In this document: one piece after another, positions 30,032 through 30,348 of the stretch
Position numbering within the stretch: the first letter of the stretch is position 1
Layout: the number at the start of each line of letters is the position of its first letter
Origin: a virus
Reading direction: 5' to 3' (one strand)
Virus record (IMG/VR): IMGVR_UViG_3300023177_000010
Coordinates: 1 to 30,348 of that record
DNA length: 30,348 nt
The notes under the pieces: generated by a model
What the model was told of the DNA's origin: nothing
Seen by the model: the letters and a program-made list of their open reading frames with translations, nothing else
Database searches by the model: none
Made by a program: the position numbers and the translations under genes

Positions 30032-30190
30032 AAATTTCACCAACCATCTGCAAAAAACGGAAAAATCCAGAAGAAAACCGGATGCTTCGTGAAAACCGTA
30101 ATAGACAAAAAAACACCCGCAAACCCGCACCACAAAAGACTTTCTCTCTTTTTTTCTTTTTCTAATCAATTTCACAAACTTCCGCTTTGC
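30032..30190 (-). repeat. Right-end transposase-binding sites (attR side)
   Basis: Site 30032-30055 (aaatttcaccaaccatctgc onward) matches the inverse of left site 145-168 at 22 of 24 bases. Outer site 30167-30190 (caatttcacaaact core) matches the inverse of left core 133-146 at 12 of 14. They are 135 bp apart, unlike the 22 bp at the left, which gives the asymmetry typical of Mu ends. No gene was found in 30004-30198. A weaker inverted copy (cttcgtgaaaa) is at 30085. Confidence 0.65.
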
Positions 30191-30201
30191 TTATAACAGG
30201 G

Positions 30202-30348
30202 CGGAACAGTGAAGGTGTGGCAGTGCACAGTTTTTCGAGTCTGATGACCGAAATGGGTACGCTTTGCCGGAACCGTTGCAAACTGAAATTTGATCAAGAC
30301 AGCCCTGAATTCGAACAGGATACCAAACCGACGATGTTACAGGCAAAA
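30202..30348 (+). CDS. Partial host frame, IS transposase-like C-terminal part
   Basis: The frame is open from the phage end to the end of the window, with an internal ATG at 30244. It encodes VAVHSFSSLMTEMGTLCRNR, then KLKFDQDSPEFEQDTKPTMLQAK (in two parts). The pattern LxxLGTLCRN...F...TKPTxLQ recalls the C-termini of some IS transposases (IS1634-type), from memory only. If so, the prophage sits in or beside an IS element. The gene start is not visible. Confidence 0.35.

Larger units (their letters stand above)
114..30198. mobile_element. Mu-like transposable prophage, apparently complete
   Basis: Transposase A, ATPase B, GemA, a Mu-type head module (DUF1804 small terminase, gp28-like terminase, DUF935 portal, MuF, gpG) and tail genes lie between two sets of inverted repeats. 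The right set contains 30032-30055, which matches left site 145-168 in inverted orientation at 22 of 24 bases. The outermost sites are followed outward by TG at 114-115 (left) and CA at 30197-30198 (right), the usual Mu-family termini. The exact ends are not certain because the 5 bp flanking these termini do not match; see the finding on the flanks. No sheath gene is present, so the tail is inferred to be non-contractile. The element is small compared with Mu or D3112 (about 37 kb). Confidence 0.85.

Overview
The window is almost entirely one compact Mu-like (transposable) prophage of about 30 kb. It runs from near base 114 to near base 30198, with short host flanks on both sides. The diagnostic genes are a DDE transposase (MuA type), its AAA+ partner (MuB type), GemA/gp16, a Mu-type terminase/portal/MuF head set, a Mu protease/scaffold, gp36 (DUF1320) and gp37 (DUF1834). 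There is no sheath gene. A tail tube gene, a frameshifted tail chaperone pair and a tape measure gene follow gp37, so the virion should have a long non-contractile tail (B3/D3112-like layout). The host is a moderately GC-rich Gram-negative bacterium (an outer-membrane-type lipoprotein is encoded). A green sulfur bacterium is only a hunch; nothing in the window proves the taxon.

Layout from right to left. At 29.4-30.0 kb a repressor (+ strand, TTG start) faces a divergent early promoter covered by AATCAA-N-TTGATT operators. The early operon (- strand, 29.4 to 20.9 kb) holds a small regulator, transposase, small zinc-ribbon and membrane proteins, the B protein, an HNH protein, a run of tightly overlapping small genes, an AP2-domain protein and GemA. 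A bidirectional terminator at 20.89 kb separates it from a convergent + strand head operon (13.67-20.88 kb): a membrane coiled-coil protein, small and large terminase, portal, MuF, small proteins, gpG-like protein and a Mor-like activator with a duplicated domain. A divergent intergenic region at 13.5 kb then starts the - strand capsid/tail operon (13.5 to 0.23 kb): protease/scaffold, capsid, gp36, holin, lipoprotein, gp37, tail tube, tail chaperones, tape measure and tail tip/fibre proteins.

Two things stand out. (1) A perfect-looking 709-bp direct repeat (7677-8385 and 9600-10308) flanks a foreign 1214-bp segment carrying a D12-class adenine methyltransferase domain. Both flanking phage genes stay intact, and a 638-residue in-frame tripartite fusion is created between them. 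(2) Two likely programmed -1 frameshifts exist, each with a stem-loop 6 nt after the slippery heptamer: A AAA AAC in the tail chaperone gene, and a dnaX-like A AAA AAG with an upstream SD-like element at the portal/MuF junction, where MuF has no good start codon of its own.

The ends carry inverted pairs of likely transposase-binding sites. Several small genes under 60 codons were read directly from the sequence (22490-22666, 24188-24310, 26654-26788, 26804-26983). No endolysin was recognised.
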